Part shown: positions 11,305 through 21,207 of the stretch, in pieces | Position numbering within the stretch: the stretch's first letter is position 1 | Layout of the letters: every line of letters starts with the position of its first letter | Assembly: GCA_036873755.1 (NCBI GenBank) | Contig: JAVTVY010012634.1 | Span: 186,001-250,000 of the forward strand | Direction: 5' to 3' | Source: Hanleya hanleyi | Lineage: Eukaryota > Mollusca > Polyplacophora > Lepidopleurida > Hanleyidae | Length of the DNA: 64,000 bases | Notes under the pieces: model-generated | What the model was told of the DNA's origin: nothing | The model's input: the letters and a program-made list of their open reading frames with translations, nothing else | Database searches by the model: none | Made by a program: the position numbers and the translations under genes

Positions 11305-11777
11305 TGAAAGAAGACTTGTCTGAGTACCAAGTCATTCAGCTGCCAGTCGGTCGGACGGACCCTCTGTTGACGAGACAGAGAATCCGCAAGCACGTTCCGT
11401 ATCCCCGGAATATGCGCTGCTCGCAGGGTCACCTGATGCTTGATGCACCACTGGAATAGCTTCCAGGTCATGAAACATAGCTGGGGGGATCTGGTCCCTC
11501 CCTGCTTGTTTATGTATGCGACCACTGTTGAGCTGTCCGACCTTACCAGAACAACTTTCTCCCGCAAGAGCGGGAGAAACCGTTTCAACGCTAGGATGAC
11601 TGCTCTCATCTCCAAGAGATTGATATGCCAAGTCTTCTCCTGCGCGGTCCACATTCCTTGTGCCAGGTTCTCGTCCAGATGTGCTCCCCAGCCGTCCATG
11701 GAGGCATCCGTAAATAGGACTAGACTCGATTCCGGCGGAACGGGGCCCCCATGATGAGGTTGTCCCGGTTCCGCCAC
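10740..11777 (-). CDS. DIRS RNase H and following pol region
   Basis: A 345-codon ORF. RNase H acidic residues are visible in order: D24 in LFTDASMDGWGA, E56 in NLLEMRAV, D81 in VRSDSSTV and D132 in LADSLSR. After it comes the region typical of DIRS pol, with HVDLFATKDNKKLP, YAYPPTILIPMVL and LIAPFWRSWF around residues 160-240. The enzyme would remove RNA from the RNA:DNA hybrid during reverse transcription. The frame differs from the RT fragment upstream and from the YR downstream. RT-side sequence NLIMGAPF lies in another frame across about 11740, so at least one frameshift separates RT and RNase H. The last ~60 residues overlap YR sequence and are likely out-of-frame read-through. Confidence 0.85.
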   Translation of the reverse strand: MAEPGQPHHGGPVPPESSLVLFTDASMDGWGAHLDENLAQGMWTAQEKTWHINLLEMRAVILALKRFLPLLREKVVLVRSDSSTVVAYINKQGGTRSPQLCFMTWKLFQWCIKHQVTLRAAHIPGIRNVLADSLSRQQRVRPTDWQLNDLVLRQVFFQWSTPHVDLFATKDNKKLPIYVSPFPDASAHAVDALAAPWSGMYAYAYPPTILIPMVLKKIESENCRVILIAPFWRSWFTSLLNLVVDYPRILPDRPDLLTQCRGRRVHDNPAMFKLTGWNLLSNLDVRRAFVSWHNVEGPPPDGFITLNSVCSRSGARETIRIPLKQLREKYLTYSYSCTKKRDYNQ

Positions 11778-12003
11778 CAGCCGAGGGCTGATAATAGATT
11801 CGAGTCTATCGGGATTGGTTGGTTCAAATGACCTGTGCTCTGTTTCCAGAAGGACATAAGGTACATTTGTATGGGTCTGCGTCGAAGTGGACCGTAGTTG
11901 ACCACTTCTCCCAGACTGACCAGTCGACCCAGAAGTCGCAAGAACTCTCTCGCCGGGAGAGCTCGGCAGGTGAAGAACACTGCGAGCATCTCCTCCAGCA
12001 GAT
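11720..12003 (-). pseudogene. DIRS RT connection fragment, shifted frame
   Basis: In the frame that ends at 11720, the translation contains LDLLEEMLAVFFTC, LLGRLVSLGEVVNYGPLRRR and LGWWRNRDNLIMGAPF. This is the expected continuation of DIRS RT towards RNase H. It lies in a different frame from the RT core that stops at 12004, so a one-base indel near 12003-12015 separates them. The long ORF in this frame (13222-11720) is otherwise a shadow, except for a short piece just upstream of RT near 12670-12770. Confidence 0.7.
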
Positions 12004-12684
12004 CTAGGGCTGAACCGCCAGGTGTATGAACAACTGTGCCGGGGTCAGCGCTGACTTGGGTACGTTGACTATCCAGCCGCTGAGAAGCGTATGGAATAGT
12101 GTCAACCTGATCGCATAGGTGACCGCCGTTTCCGACGGTCCCTTCAACAACCAATCGTCGATGTAGGTGCTGATATCCACACCACACCTCCGTAGGACGA
12201 ACGATAGGGCATCCACTACCCGTGTGAAAACTAGAGGGGCAGATGTAATTCCGAAAGGTAACGCTTGGAATTCCAATATCTTGCCGTCGATGGCGAACCT
12301 TAGATACTTTTTGTAGTCCGAATGGATCAGTACGTGAAAGTATGCGTCCTTCAAATCTATTGAAGCGGCCCACATGCCGACCCGAAGGCCGGCCCGTACA
12401 GATCGAAGCGTTTCCATCTTGAATCTCTCGATGCAAATGTAACGGTTGAGAGGCCGTAGATTGAGGACCGGTGGCCATCCCCCGGTTTTCTTGGACACCA
12501 AAAACATCCTGGTGTAAAACCCCGGATCCGTTGCCGGATCTTTCACCTCTACTACCGCCGCTTTGGCGAGGAGGGAAGTTATCTCGTCCCGTATAATGGT
12601 AATTTGACGGGAGTCTCGAGGTAACGGGGTCACCAGTGGAGTCCCTGTCAGCGGAGGTGAACGGTTTGGAGCGCTCCATTCCAT
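12004..12684 (-). CDS. DIRS reverse transcriptase core (fragment)
   Basis: A 226-codon ORF with RT motifs in order: LVSKKTGGWPPVLNLRPLN (residues 62-80), SIDLKDAYFHV (108-118, first catalytic Asp), LPFGITSAP (143-151) and STYIDDWLL (172-180, the YIDD active site). It reverse-transcribes the element RNA. The natural upstream sequence (VGGRLAHFTSWW ... KVIEWN) is in another frame and joins at a three-unit CCATT tract near 12678-12692, suggesting a slippage frameshift. A second frameshift ends the ORF early at 12004. Catalytic residues are intact but the full-length polyprotein is not. Confidence 0.85.
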   Translation of the reverse strand: MEWSAPNRSPPLTGTPLVTPLPRDSRQITIIRDEITSLLAKAAVVEVKDPATDPGFYTRMFLVSKKTGGWPPVLNLRPLNRYICIERFKMETLRSVRAGLRVGMWAASIDLKDAYFHVLIHSDYKKYLRFAIDGKILEFQALPFGITSAPLVFTRVVDALSFVLRRCGVDISTYIDDWLLKGPSETAVTYAIRLTLFHTLLSGWIVNVPKSALTPAQLFIHLAVQP

Positions 12685-12878
12685 TCCATTCGATAACCTT
12701 CCTTACTAGGCTGTCTGCGCTGTATAGATTCCACCAAGAGGTGAAATGCGCGAGACGGCCTCCGACCGGCAGTTCCGGGCGCCGACACAGAAGTGTCGAG
12801 TCCGGTGGGGCCCCCCCCCAAACTCGTGCTGAGCTTGAGGTTGGTGTCCTGGGCAGTGGGGGAGCGCACACTGACATG

Positions 12879-13853
12879 TCAGGTGCGCTTCCCACCCTTA
12901 CCAGCGGGCTTAGAAGGGTTGCTAGACCCTTTCTTGCCCTTCCCCTTGCCACGGTAGCCTCTTCTGGCTTTCTTGGGCTTCGAAGAGCCGGAGAAAGGAT
13001 CAGCGGCCTTGGAAACGCTGGCTTTGCGTTTCCCCTTAGCAAGGGTCTGGTGTTGTTTGACCATGGACTCAAGCTCCTGAGAGTCAATATGACCCTCAGC
13101 AGTGTAAGCTTTGAGTCCGTCGGAGAACAGCTGTTCATTACCGAGAGGTAAGTTGATGAGGTTCTGCGCATGGTCTTTCGAGCCCAGTCGAGACTCAGCC
13201 AGGAAGAGTCTCCGTCGGGCAATCTGCACTCTGGCTATCACCCTCGTCAGAAGGTCCAACCCCGTTGCAGTAGCCAACTGCATACAGTGGTAGAACTCTG
13301 CGGGTGCTTGAGGAACCGATAGCGGTTCTCCAACGCCAGCCGGAAGCACCACGGGTTTCGGAATCGCTTCCGCGTCCATGGAGTGCAACCGGGACACCGC
13401 GTCGTCAGCCGTACGCTGCAGGGCAGCTACGTGCGATGCGTGTGTCATGTGCAGAAGGTGGCTAAAGGTTCGTAACCCGGCCCGGGCCGAACACTCTGCC
13501 GCCTTGAGCTCTTCCTCAACCGACCGACGCAACGTATCGTTTGGATGTAGAACCTCCTGATGTTGTTTGCCTGTCAGGAAAAAGGCGGACTGTCGTCCAA
13601 CCTTCGAAGCCGATTCCGTCCGCTTGACTTCGGACAGGGGGCCTCTGAAGAGTTCAGTGAACCCGGGTGGAGCCGTACGCAGGGAACGCTTACCCTTTCC
13701 CTGCGGCCTCACCGAAAGCGCATAGAAAGCCTGATCCACGAATGGATCTAGCCCTAACGAGGGTAGCTCCGGCCGGCGAGCCGGCGGCTGACGATCGCTT
13801 AACGGGTTCTTGCTGCTTAGTTTTCGTAGTGACACCGCACACTTCAGCAGCAT
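12879..13853 (-). pseudogene. DIRS gag-like protein, C-terminal part
   Basis: A 324-codon ORF. From about residue 22 it reads PPARRPELPSLGLDPFVDQAFYAL. Later parts have helix-rich sequence, and a strongly basic tail (KPKKARRGYRGKGKGKKG) suits nucleic-acid binding. Such a region between the zinc-rich N-terminus and RT is usual for DIRS ORF1. The first ~20 residues are in the wrong frame: the matching upstream part lies in the 13690-13992 frame, so a frameshift sits near 13790-13850. Confidence 0.7.
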
Positions 13854-14104
13854 ACGCTAACGACCTAGTCCAAGAGGACATATGGCCGAGCGCAAGGAGC
13901 TGTGGGCCTCCCGGCATCTTCTGTTGAGCGGCAGCCCGCAGAAGAGCCGCATCGATGGTATCATCGATGGTACCCACCTTCTCCTGGTCCAAGTCGACGT
14001 GAGGGACGGGGTCCTATCCGGACGTTGAACCGACCTCCATATCCGTATCCTCAAGCAACCGATCATCAATAGAGCCGATGACGGAGCCGGATGAAGATCC
14101 TAGG
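13690..14104 (-). pseudogene. DIRS gag-like protein, middle part with stop
   Basis: On the minus strand, IGSIDDRLLEDTDMEVGS (from about 14080) is followed by an in-frame TAG near 14021. The same frame then continues as KVGTIDDTIDAALLRAAA and TRSLAYAAEVCGVTTKTK to about 13800. This bridges the zinc-rich N-terminal ORF and the basic C-terminal ORF. It shows one stop codon plus frameshifts at both ends (near 14105 and near 13800-13850), so gag is a pseudogene in this copy. Confidence 0.6.
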
Positions 14105-14977
14105 TCACCCGTGGGGCATGACCAAGAGGATTGGATATGATCCCCCGTTCAACGGGTAACCGTCACGGCCGAGGCCGGATGTTCCCGGTTGAACGGGGTC
14201 ATGATCACGAGCACGGGCTAGCAACCCGGCATCGGAGTGATCACGGCCACCGTACGACGCCACAACACGAACCGGGCGGTCCGTGTCGGCCGGAGATTGC
14301 TCGACCTCAATCTCGGCTAGGCTGGTGGACTTGGCCATCCCGTCGAGCACAGTTGTGTTCCCATCCATACCATCTCCCGTCGGACCCCGAGAGGGATCAG
14401 ACGGTGTCTCACTAGCGACTAGAGTCGTAGGAGCACTCGATGGCTTGGATGGAACTACAAAAGTCTCAGTCTTGGCTCGCACCTTCGACTTGCGTGCCCT
14501 GCATTTCTTGGTCGAAGAAGAAGCAGGGGGCTTTCCCAACGCGGCGCTCCCTATACGGGGGACCACGAACACCGGTGTGCCTGTTTCGCTGGCAGCCGTC
14601 GCGCCCTGGGACAGGCCCAGAGCACGATAAAGCTCCGCAAAACGTGCATCTAGCTCCGCTTCGGGTATAAACCTTCCTACAGGTTGGGATACCGCAGGAA
14701 GACCCGAATCGGAGGTACCCGGGTTCATGGCCGGTAGTGCCGCCACGGACCGTGAACGTACCAACAGCCAGCGCTGAAAGACGTCCTCCGGCCATGCAGA
14801 GCATACCTCGCACCTATTCCCTTCCGTGCATAGCGAACATTTCGAGCACTCATGCCCAATGGTACCCTTAACCGACCATTGATGGCATTTAGAGCAACCG
14901 GACGGGGACGCTTTTCCAGATTTATCCGAGACGGACATAATTCTGAAAAATATATAGATATGATTAAATAGTGCCAA
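14105..14977 (-). CDS. DIRS gag-like ORF, N-terminal zinc-rich part
   Basis: A 290-codon ORF that opens the element. After a short leader, MSVSDKSGK (Met at about residue 14) is a more likely start than the first Met. A cysteine-rich segment follows (CSKCHQW, HECSKCSLC, CEVCSAW; residues 30-63), which looks like tandem treble-clef or zinc-ribbon pairs. The rest is Pro/Ser/Thr-rich and low in motifs. The ORF ends by frameshift at about 14105, and its natural continuation (GSSSGSVIGS) lies in another frame. The role would be assembly and RNA binding, inferred from position. Confidence 0.6.
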   Translation of the reverse strand: MALFNHIYIFFRIMSVSDKSGKASPSGCSKCHQWSVKGTIGHECSKCSLCTEGNRCEVCSAWPEDVFQRWLLVRSRSVAALPAMNPGTSDSGLPAVSQPVGRFIPEAELDARFAELYRALGLSQGATAASETGTPVFVVPRIGSAALGKPPASSSTKKCRARKSKVRAKTETFVVPSKPSSAPTTLVASETPSDPSRGPTGDGMDGNTTVLDGMAKSTSLAEIEVEQSPADTDRPVRVVASYGGRDHSDAGLLARARDHDPVQPGTSGLGRDGYPLNGGSYPILLVMPHG

Positions 14978-15435
14978 TAATCATATCGTACAGAGCATTA
15001 AACTTCTCACAGTGCCAGCTCTGGGCTTATAGAATGATCCCGCACAGGTGTAGTCCTCTCATAGTGTACTACGGACCTCATGTATAATCATACCGCCACA
15101 ACATCATAGATGCCACTATGTGTACAGAAACGAGCTCAATCAAAGAAAGTCTCAGCTTCTTGGTATATTATAAGAGATGGACCCCATCGTAACTGTCCAT
15201 TCGTAAAAATCAAGCGTACAACACCGTAATGCGCAACAATGAATAGTGATTCACTGTATAGGTATCAGTATAGCCCCACTTGTACTGAAATACCTTTGCA
15301 GCACCACATGTTGAACTACTAATTACGGTACACCTATATACATCAAACTGTAAATAGTATTGGAGCGAAAGAATGTTTGGAACGTGAAACATTCTAGACA
15401 GTATTTTATTCCCATAACATGCCAAACAAGAGCCC
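14978..15435. other. DIRS leader, no gene
   Basis: AT-rich sequence upstream of the gag-like ORF. I cannot tell whether it belongs to the DIRS leader or to the flank of the nested E element. No motif identified. Confidence 0.4.
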
Positions 15436-17655
15436 AAGGGGCTTCAATATACGCCCGTATATCTGGAATTACATTGGTCCAAATTTCAAGGTTGTTTAAT
15501 AGCCTTGATTGCAATTGATAACTAGCAGTCCAGAGAAAGGTCTACAATTTTGTGCCTGAGAATGTAACATATATCACATCTTCTATTGAATGATAAACTA
15601 AAATGAGCTCAAATCTTGTTAACTAGTTGACCTTGAAGCAAGAGCCGAGAGCTCACATATCCCACACTGAAATCGACAATAGTCAATCACAAGAAAATAG
15701 TAGTTTCCTTTCAGTCGAGATAATTTTTCATGAAAGAAGAAGAAAGTGATGAAGTAAACCTTTGTTATTGAGTTAATAAACAGGTATGAAACTCATAAAT
15801 TAGTAAATTTATGGTTTTTATTTCACAACAGTTTAACTAAATGCAGCTGTTTCAAACATGGGAGAAAACTCCACTACTATATACATGTAGGGGAGAGAAC
15901 TCTGAATATTCCAACTTAACACATATAGTCAGCTAAAACTGATTCAGTTTTGGGAAGACTGTGACCTTGACCTTTGACAAATTGATCTCAAAATGTATGG
16001 CTCCTCTTTGCCATGCGAGTAAGGTATACTCACAATTTGGTAACAATTCATACCTTGAAACTAGACATATTGCATGGACAACAAATGTTATTGGATGAAG
16101 ACAGATCCCAACATCGCATTACACGACCTCGTCTTTGACAGGCATATGAAAATGTGACTTTTAATGATTTCTTGATTTTGGGGTCACAGTGACCTTGACC
16201 TTGGACCCACATTTTGATATGCAACACATCATGTCCCTCTAATGTATAAACTGGCAGAAAAAAAGTTACTTTGAATGATTTCCTGATTTTGGGGTCACAG
16301 TGACCTTGACCTTTGACCTTGACCTAAATTTTGGTACACGACACATCATCTTCCGTCAATGTATCAGTAGACACCAAAAAAAACATGATTTTTATGAATT
16401 TCATGATTTTGGGGGTCACAGTAACCGGATGCTCGGCCTTGACCTACATGTTGGTACATGACACATCATGTCCCCCTAATGTATTTACTGGCACAAAAAA
16501 ATAATTTTTAAAGATTTCTTGATTCCGCAGTCCTAGTGACCTTGACTATTGACCTTGACCTAAATTTTGGTACATGACAAACCGTCTCCCCGTAGTTTCT
16601 CAATGGACACAAAAATCATGATTTTTAACAATTTCACGATTTTGGGGTCAGTGACCTTGACCTTTGACGACCTAATTTTTGGTGTGCGACACTTCATTTC
16701 CCCTATTGAATCCACTCACAAAAAATAGTAATCTTTTGATGATTTCCTGATTTTTAGGTCACACTGACCTTTGACCTTGATTCTGGGGTCACAGTGACCT
16801 TGACTATTGACCTGGATCTAAATTTTGGTACATGACAAAACGACTCCCCGTAATTTCTCAACGGACTAAAAAAATCACGATTTTATGATTTTTAACAATT
16901 TCACGATTTTGGGGTCACAGTGACCTTGACCTTTGACCTTGACCTACATTTTAATTTGTGACACATCGTGTCCCCCTAATGTATCTACTGATATAAAAAA
17001 ATGTTATTTTTAATAATTTCCTGATTTTGGGGACAGTGACCTTTGACCTTGACCTATATTTTGGTGTGCGACACTTCATTTCCCTCTATTGAATCCACTC
17101 ACAAAAATTTTGAAATTTTTAATGATTTCCTGATTTTTCGATCACACTGACCTTTGACCTCTGACCTCGACCTACATTTGGTATGCAACATATCGTTCCC
17201 CCCTAGGGCATCCACTCACCAAAAATTAGAACTGTAGATAGAAAACTGTCAACGATCAATGATTTCTTGATTTTAGGCAACAGTGACCTTTGACCTCCGA
17301 CCACGACCTGAATTTTGGTACGCGACACATCGTCTCCACCTAGGGTATCCACTCACAAAAAAATTGCAACTGTGGATAGAAAACGTTCACAGATATAAAC
17401 CGGACACGAACACTTCAGTGATTTCCTGTTTTTTAGGCCAGTGACCTTTGACCTCTGACCTTGACCTTCATTTTGGTACGCGACACATCGTCTCCCCATA
17501 GGGTATCCACTCACCAAAAATTAGAACTGTAGATAGACAACTGTCCCAGATATAGACCGGACACGACGGATGGACAGACGGACAGACGGGCAGATGGACA
17601 CACGGACACACGGACGGAAACCGCCATCACATAATACGTCCGCCTTTTGGCGGGC
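15436..17655 (+). mobile_element. E-family HINE/pearl-like element (copy E2) with AGGTCA half-site array
   Basis: The 5' end carries ATATACGCCCG (about 15449). The 3' end is a GGACAGACGGACAGACGGGC microsatellite (17570-17620) followed by the hairpin CGTCCGCC/GGCGGGCG and TATAAAA (17637-17662). The 5' motif is the inverted complement of the hairpin arm. Between about 15960 and 17560 lie roughly a dozen diverged 110-125 bp tandem units. Each has GTGACCTTGACC and/or TGACCTTTGACC, TTTTGGTACRCGACACATC, and a short A-run. No ORF of note. It is inserted in the DIRS leader, in plus orientation opposite to the DIRS genes. Confidence 0.72.
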
Positions 17656-18084
17656 GTATAAAAATCGTTCTACTAATATGCAGACAACAATGTGCTATTG
17701 TTGTGATATACACCGTTCTCTGAAATGTAAATCCAAAGTGCGAATATCAGTACAGAGCTCAAGCTATTAGTATAGCATTGTCTTGCCAAGGTATATCCAA
17801 CTACCTTTAGAAATTCGCACAAAGAATTCACAGTAACAAAGAGGTTACGTAACTTCTCCAGCACAGGACCCTATGACTCCGACGCACTATCTCGAGAGAG
17901 GTGTGCCGTCGCTCAAAATGGCTGCCTAGTAACATGTCAACAAGAGTCCCTTACCAGATCAGTAACGCTCAACATAACCTATGATCGTAAAAGCCAATTC
18001 CGTGCCATAGTTTGTCGTGCCAGCCTTGTCGTGCCAGACATTTAACATATTTATCACAATGGTATACGATTTACAATGAAACAA
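17656..18084. other. No recognisable feature
   Basis: Spacer between the E-family 3' hairpin and the LINE remnant. Short ORFs only. Confidence 0.4.
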
Positions 18085-18750
18085 CGTATATAGATAGATT
18101 TATTTGCACACTTATGCCACGAGGGCTAAAGGCAATACAAACACAAACATACATGGCTATACATGTACAATGCTAAATTATAGGCCTTAAGGGCACGCTA
18201 ATCTATATACAGACAGAGAATAAACAGGACAAAATACAATTAAAATAATAACACACACTAATAGAGGACAGTTACATGTACCCTCTCAGTCAGATGTGGG
18301 GAGATTTTCCCAAGCAAACTTGCCAAATGCATTTACAATGTGTGGGTTGTCAGACGCCATCAGTCTGACAAATGTATCGTCACTACAAGGGCCGCCCACC
18401 AGTACAGGTTGCGAGTGTAATCGTACCACGTCGAAGAGACATTTCCGACTTGCCGAATATTTCGCACAGGACAACAGAAAATGTATCTCAGTCTCAACCA
18501 CGTTACATGTGGAGCACAGACGCTTCTCCGGTGAGGTATCTGAATACCGACCACTTTCAATTTTCAATTTATATATATTATTCTCGATGCAGAGCAGAAT
18601 CATCCCATAGTGAAAGCATAGACCCGATATGCTTGTTTACAGAATGGCGAGCGCCATATCTGAGCGATCCCAATACACTGAGGATTTCTACTGTACATAT
18701 TTTTAAAAAATATACAATGAAATGCGGTAAGGAATTCGGTATAATGAGAA
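18085..18750 (-). pseudogene. Non-LTR retrotransposon (LINE) 3' remnant
   Basis: On the minus strand, a 105-codon ORF (18603-18286) contains KRLCSTCNVVETEIHFLLSC followed by KYSASRK. This is the CxxC...ExHxLLxC signature found at the C-terminus of many LINE reverse-transcriptase proteins. Upstream, LSVLGSLRYGARHSVNKHIG-like sequence is readable only with a frame change near 18600. Downstream there is an AT-rich tail with AAATAAATCTATCTATATAC near 18090-18110. The piece is 5'-truncated, frameshifted and embedded in the DIRS leader. Confidence 0.65.
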
Positions 18751-18885
18751 AGTACATAAATGTAAAAACTCACGGACCAATACGGGAGGCTTGAGAGCAC
18801 GAGTAAATCCAATGAATGTATATGAATCTCCTTAGTTTGAGGAGCACAGTAAATTCACGTGTGGGTTTGATCATGCTAGAAATCA

Positions 18886-19068
18886 AACTGAGGTCTTAAG
18901 TTTTTGGCGGGAACTTGGAGCGGTCAAGGACACCGGAGTTGATGGAGGCCCCGGAGGGGGGTGTCCGTTTTTTCTGGCATTTGGTATAAGAGGTTTAGAA
19001 TCTACCCAACAGTATTGCATAATATTAAATATTATGCACAAGGTAAGTATAAGGTGTCTTGATATAAA
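18886..19068. repeat. DIRS inverted terminal repeat (coding 5' side)
   Basis: Reads AAACTGAGGTCTTAAGTTTT, GGCCCCGGAGGGGGGTGTCC and TTCTGGCATTTGGTATAAGA, ending ACAAGGTAAGTATAAGGTGT. It is the inverted partner of 9166-9345 with a few substitutions. Its outermost ~65 bp are repeated as direct complement in the internal region at 9486-9548. Confidence 0.85.
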
Positions 19069-19072
19069 ATAT

Positions 19073-19439
19073 CACAAATTACAACTGAAGCAAAATCAAA
19101 GCCAACTGAGTAATTGGTAAATGGTAATTCACAAGCAGAAACAGTTGTGGAGATTTAAATTGTAGATTTAAACTCGCACTACATGTTCATTTTTCAGTAC
19201 ATTATACAACTCAATTCTCTACATGTCCACCTGCAGAATTGTTTTGGTGCATGTAATGTGTAGATTTATGAGATCAGGTAGAACACTTGCAACATTCCAT
19301 AAATATTTTGGAAGTACATGTAGAATGGAAAGAAAACATTTCTGAATGCAGGGAAATTATTATGTAAATGATTTGACCCCCACTAGATTTTAGAAACTTA
19401 TTAATACATTAATAATACATAATATTGGAATTAAACCAT
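19073..19439. other. No recognisable feature
   Basis: AT-rich flank of the DIRS element. Nothing supported. Confidence 0.4.
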
Positions 19440-19672
19440 GATAGAGATGGACAGAAAAGTGGACGGACAGACAGACAGACAAGGACCTGACCAACAAAAC
19501 ATACAAAAGGCACACCTACAGACTACATTCTATATAGGACATAAGTTTCGTCGACCTGCCTTCAGTAGTTCTCAAGATATGAGAGCCTGGGGAAAAGAGG
19601 ATGGACAGATGCACAGACAGATGGGGTGACAACAATACCCCTTAGCCTAATCGAGCTGAGGGGTAAAAAGAA
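19440..19672 (+). mobile_element. D-family 3' end fragment
   Basis: A GGACGGACAGACAGACAGAC tract (19458-19482) and a second at 19600-19625 are followed by ACAACAATACCCCTTAGCC and a hairpin CCCCTTAGC/GCTGAGGGG, then TAAAA. The terminal block closely matches the end of the element at 45984-47956. No 5' counterpart was found before the DIRS border, so this is a truncated copy. Confidence 0.55.
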
Positions 19673-20578
19673 GGCTCATTTTTTTAAATAGTTTTTTTCC
19701 AATTCGAATATCTTCACAACTCACAGATTTACAGTGAACACATAAATAGATTTGGAATCCTTAAAACATGTGCTTTCAATAAACATATACTTTACCATAG
19801 CTACATGTATAAGGCATACTTTTAGCTGTATAAAGATATATTCTAGAGGGTGTGTACAGGTGGGGTGGGCTCAGTATCCTTAAAGAGATTTAGTTTTCTG
19901 CCAGGAAATGAATATTTTTGTTAGTCAATGAAAAGAATTGTTTCCAGCCAAATTTTGGCACTGATTACTGATCGCAAAACCAGACATTTATGAATCCCAG
20001 TGTATCAATTATGCAGGCCCAATGTCATAAACAAGAGAAGAATGCTTTCTCAGAGCTTCAAATTGGCCAAGAAATCTAACCTGATAGGCACTCTAAAATT
20101 GTCTGATATCACCCAAGCACTAGAGCATAACCTAGTCTACATATGACCCAGTGATATCAATGGCAAATTCTGCATTGTTTTCTTGGAAATTTACTCACAA
20201 TGGTCATGTGGTGGATTAAATTTTTGCAGTCTGAGCTGATTCCAATAAAGCCTGGTCAGTTGTAGACCCTAATCATTTGAAATCTGCTCATCAATTCTGA
20301 AAATGGTCACTTATAAAACTACCATTACAACATAAAGCATGTACATTAGGAAAAGGAGGGAGTCAAATGGTTGCTATTTTAGCCAGTGCATGCTAGGTTG
20401 AATTCAGTGTGCATCGGAATTCTGAATTTAGACATCTACTGTACATACTTATAACATGCCCCTTCAGAGGATATAGAACACAAAAATTCACTACCAGAGA
20501 GAGAACCAGGCTTGTGGATTCTGAAACATCACTAGCTATGGTTCATCTGATAAAGATCTTCAGCTGTATAAAGATTAC
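19673..20578. other. No recognisable feature
   Basis: AT-rich unique sequence with no convincing ORF. Confidence 0.4.
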
Positions 20579-20617
20579 GACGCAGACGATCCACTCAAAA
20601 GTGGATCGTCTGCGTCT
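20579..20617. repeat. Perfect 17-bp inverted repeat
   Basis: GACGCAGACGATCCACT, a 5-base loop, then AGTGGATCGTCTGCGTC. The right arm also occurs as a single copy at about 21970-21992 (CAAAAGTGGATCGTCTGCGT). Confidence 0.85.
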
Positions 20618-20990
20618 TTGATTACGAAGACCAGATATCTTATATTTAAGAATTCAGAATCACACTCATACCCTTTCTGAATATGCCCATATTTTAGTGA
20701 ATTAAGAGCCAGTTAATGTGTCATACATTTCATCTTGTTGGTATCCATGTTTGTTTTGTTTTGCTTGCCCCGATGTCATTCCCTGCTCTCTCACGTTACC
20801 CGTCCATTGGCCAATTACTTTCAACAGATGATTCAAATAATAGCTGCGCATAGCACGTTTTCGTGCAGGGGGTGGTACGGAGTATACAGAGCTGTATATA
20901 CGGAAGATGGAAACATTAAAACATCTTGATTTTAGTTCCTGGTTGTGGTAAGTGAAACTTAGAACAGACTTTGCTAAAACAATGACAGAC

Positions 20991-21158
20991 CTCTTCCTCT
21001 GACGGCTCTTCTTCCATGTCATCTCCCTCTCCTTCATCTTCCTCTTCGTCCACTCCATCCCCATCCTCTTCTCCTCCAACCTCGGCGCGAACTTTCTGAC
21101 CCTTAGTCTTGTCCTCCTGAGCCTTTGAATGCTCTTCCTGGGATTTAGACCTCTCGTC
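20991..21158 (-). CDS. Candidate acidic host exon (uncertain)
   Basis: On the minus strand a 168-bp segment (56 codons, open) begins DERSKSQEEHSKAQEDKT and ends in a highly acidic stretch (GEGDDMEEEPSEEE). An AG precedes it (...GCTTAAAG) and a GT follows (GTCTGT, a weak donor), which would fit an internal phase-0 exon. The composition (Glu/Asp/Lys-rich, little repeat character) is unlike the surrounding transposon debris. I do not recognise the protein. It could equally be low-complexity noise, since acidic CTC/TCC tracts are open by chance. The B-family 5' end begins about 50 bp upstream in gene direction. Confidence 0.3.
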
Positions 21159-21207
21159 CTTTAAGCACAACAGAACATGAATATGAAATATTTGGCAGCA
21201 ATGTAAA

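Larger units (their letters stand above)
9128..19072 (-). mobile_element. DIRS-type tyrosine-recombinase retrotransposon, decayed and enlarged by nested insertions
   Basis: The coding order on the minus strand is gag-like zinc protein, RT, RNase H, tyrosine recombinase. Inverted terminal repeats lie at 9166-9345 and 18886-19068. Between the recombinase and the 3' terminal repeat lies an internal complementary region (9427-9548) that contains the complement of both outer ends side by side. This ITR/ICR layout and the absence of an obvious target duplication are diagnostic of DIRS-1-like elements (family knowledge). The G+C-rich coding part (about 9.8-14.9 kb) contrasts with AT-rich flanks. Several frameshifts and a stop break gag and RT. 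The 3.9 kb between gag and the 5' terminal repeat holds an E-family element and a LINE remnant, so the copy is inactive as it stands. Confidence 0.88.

Noticed and set aside
12636..13151. 171-codon plus-strand ORF opposite DIRS gag/RT
   Set aside because: Antisense shadow of the G+C-rich DIRS coding region; no motif of its own.
11720..13222. 500-codon minus-strand ORF as a single gene
   Set aside because: Mostly an out-of-frame reading of gag tail and RT. Only its last ~90 codons (RT connection) and a short piece near 12670-12770 are in the correct element frame.
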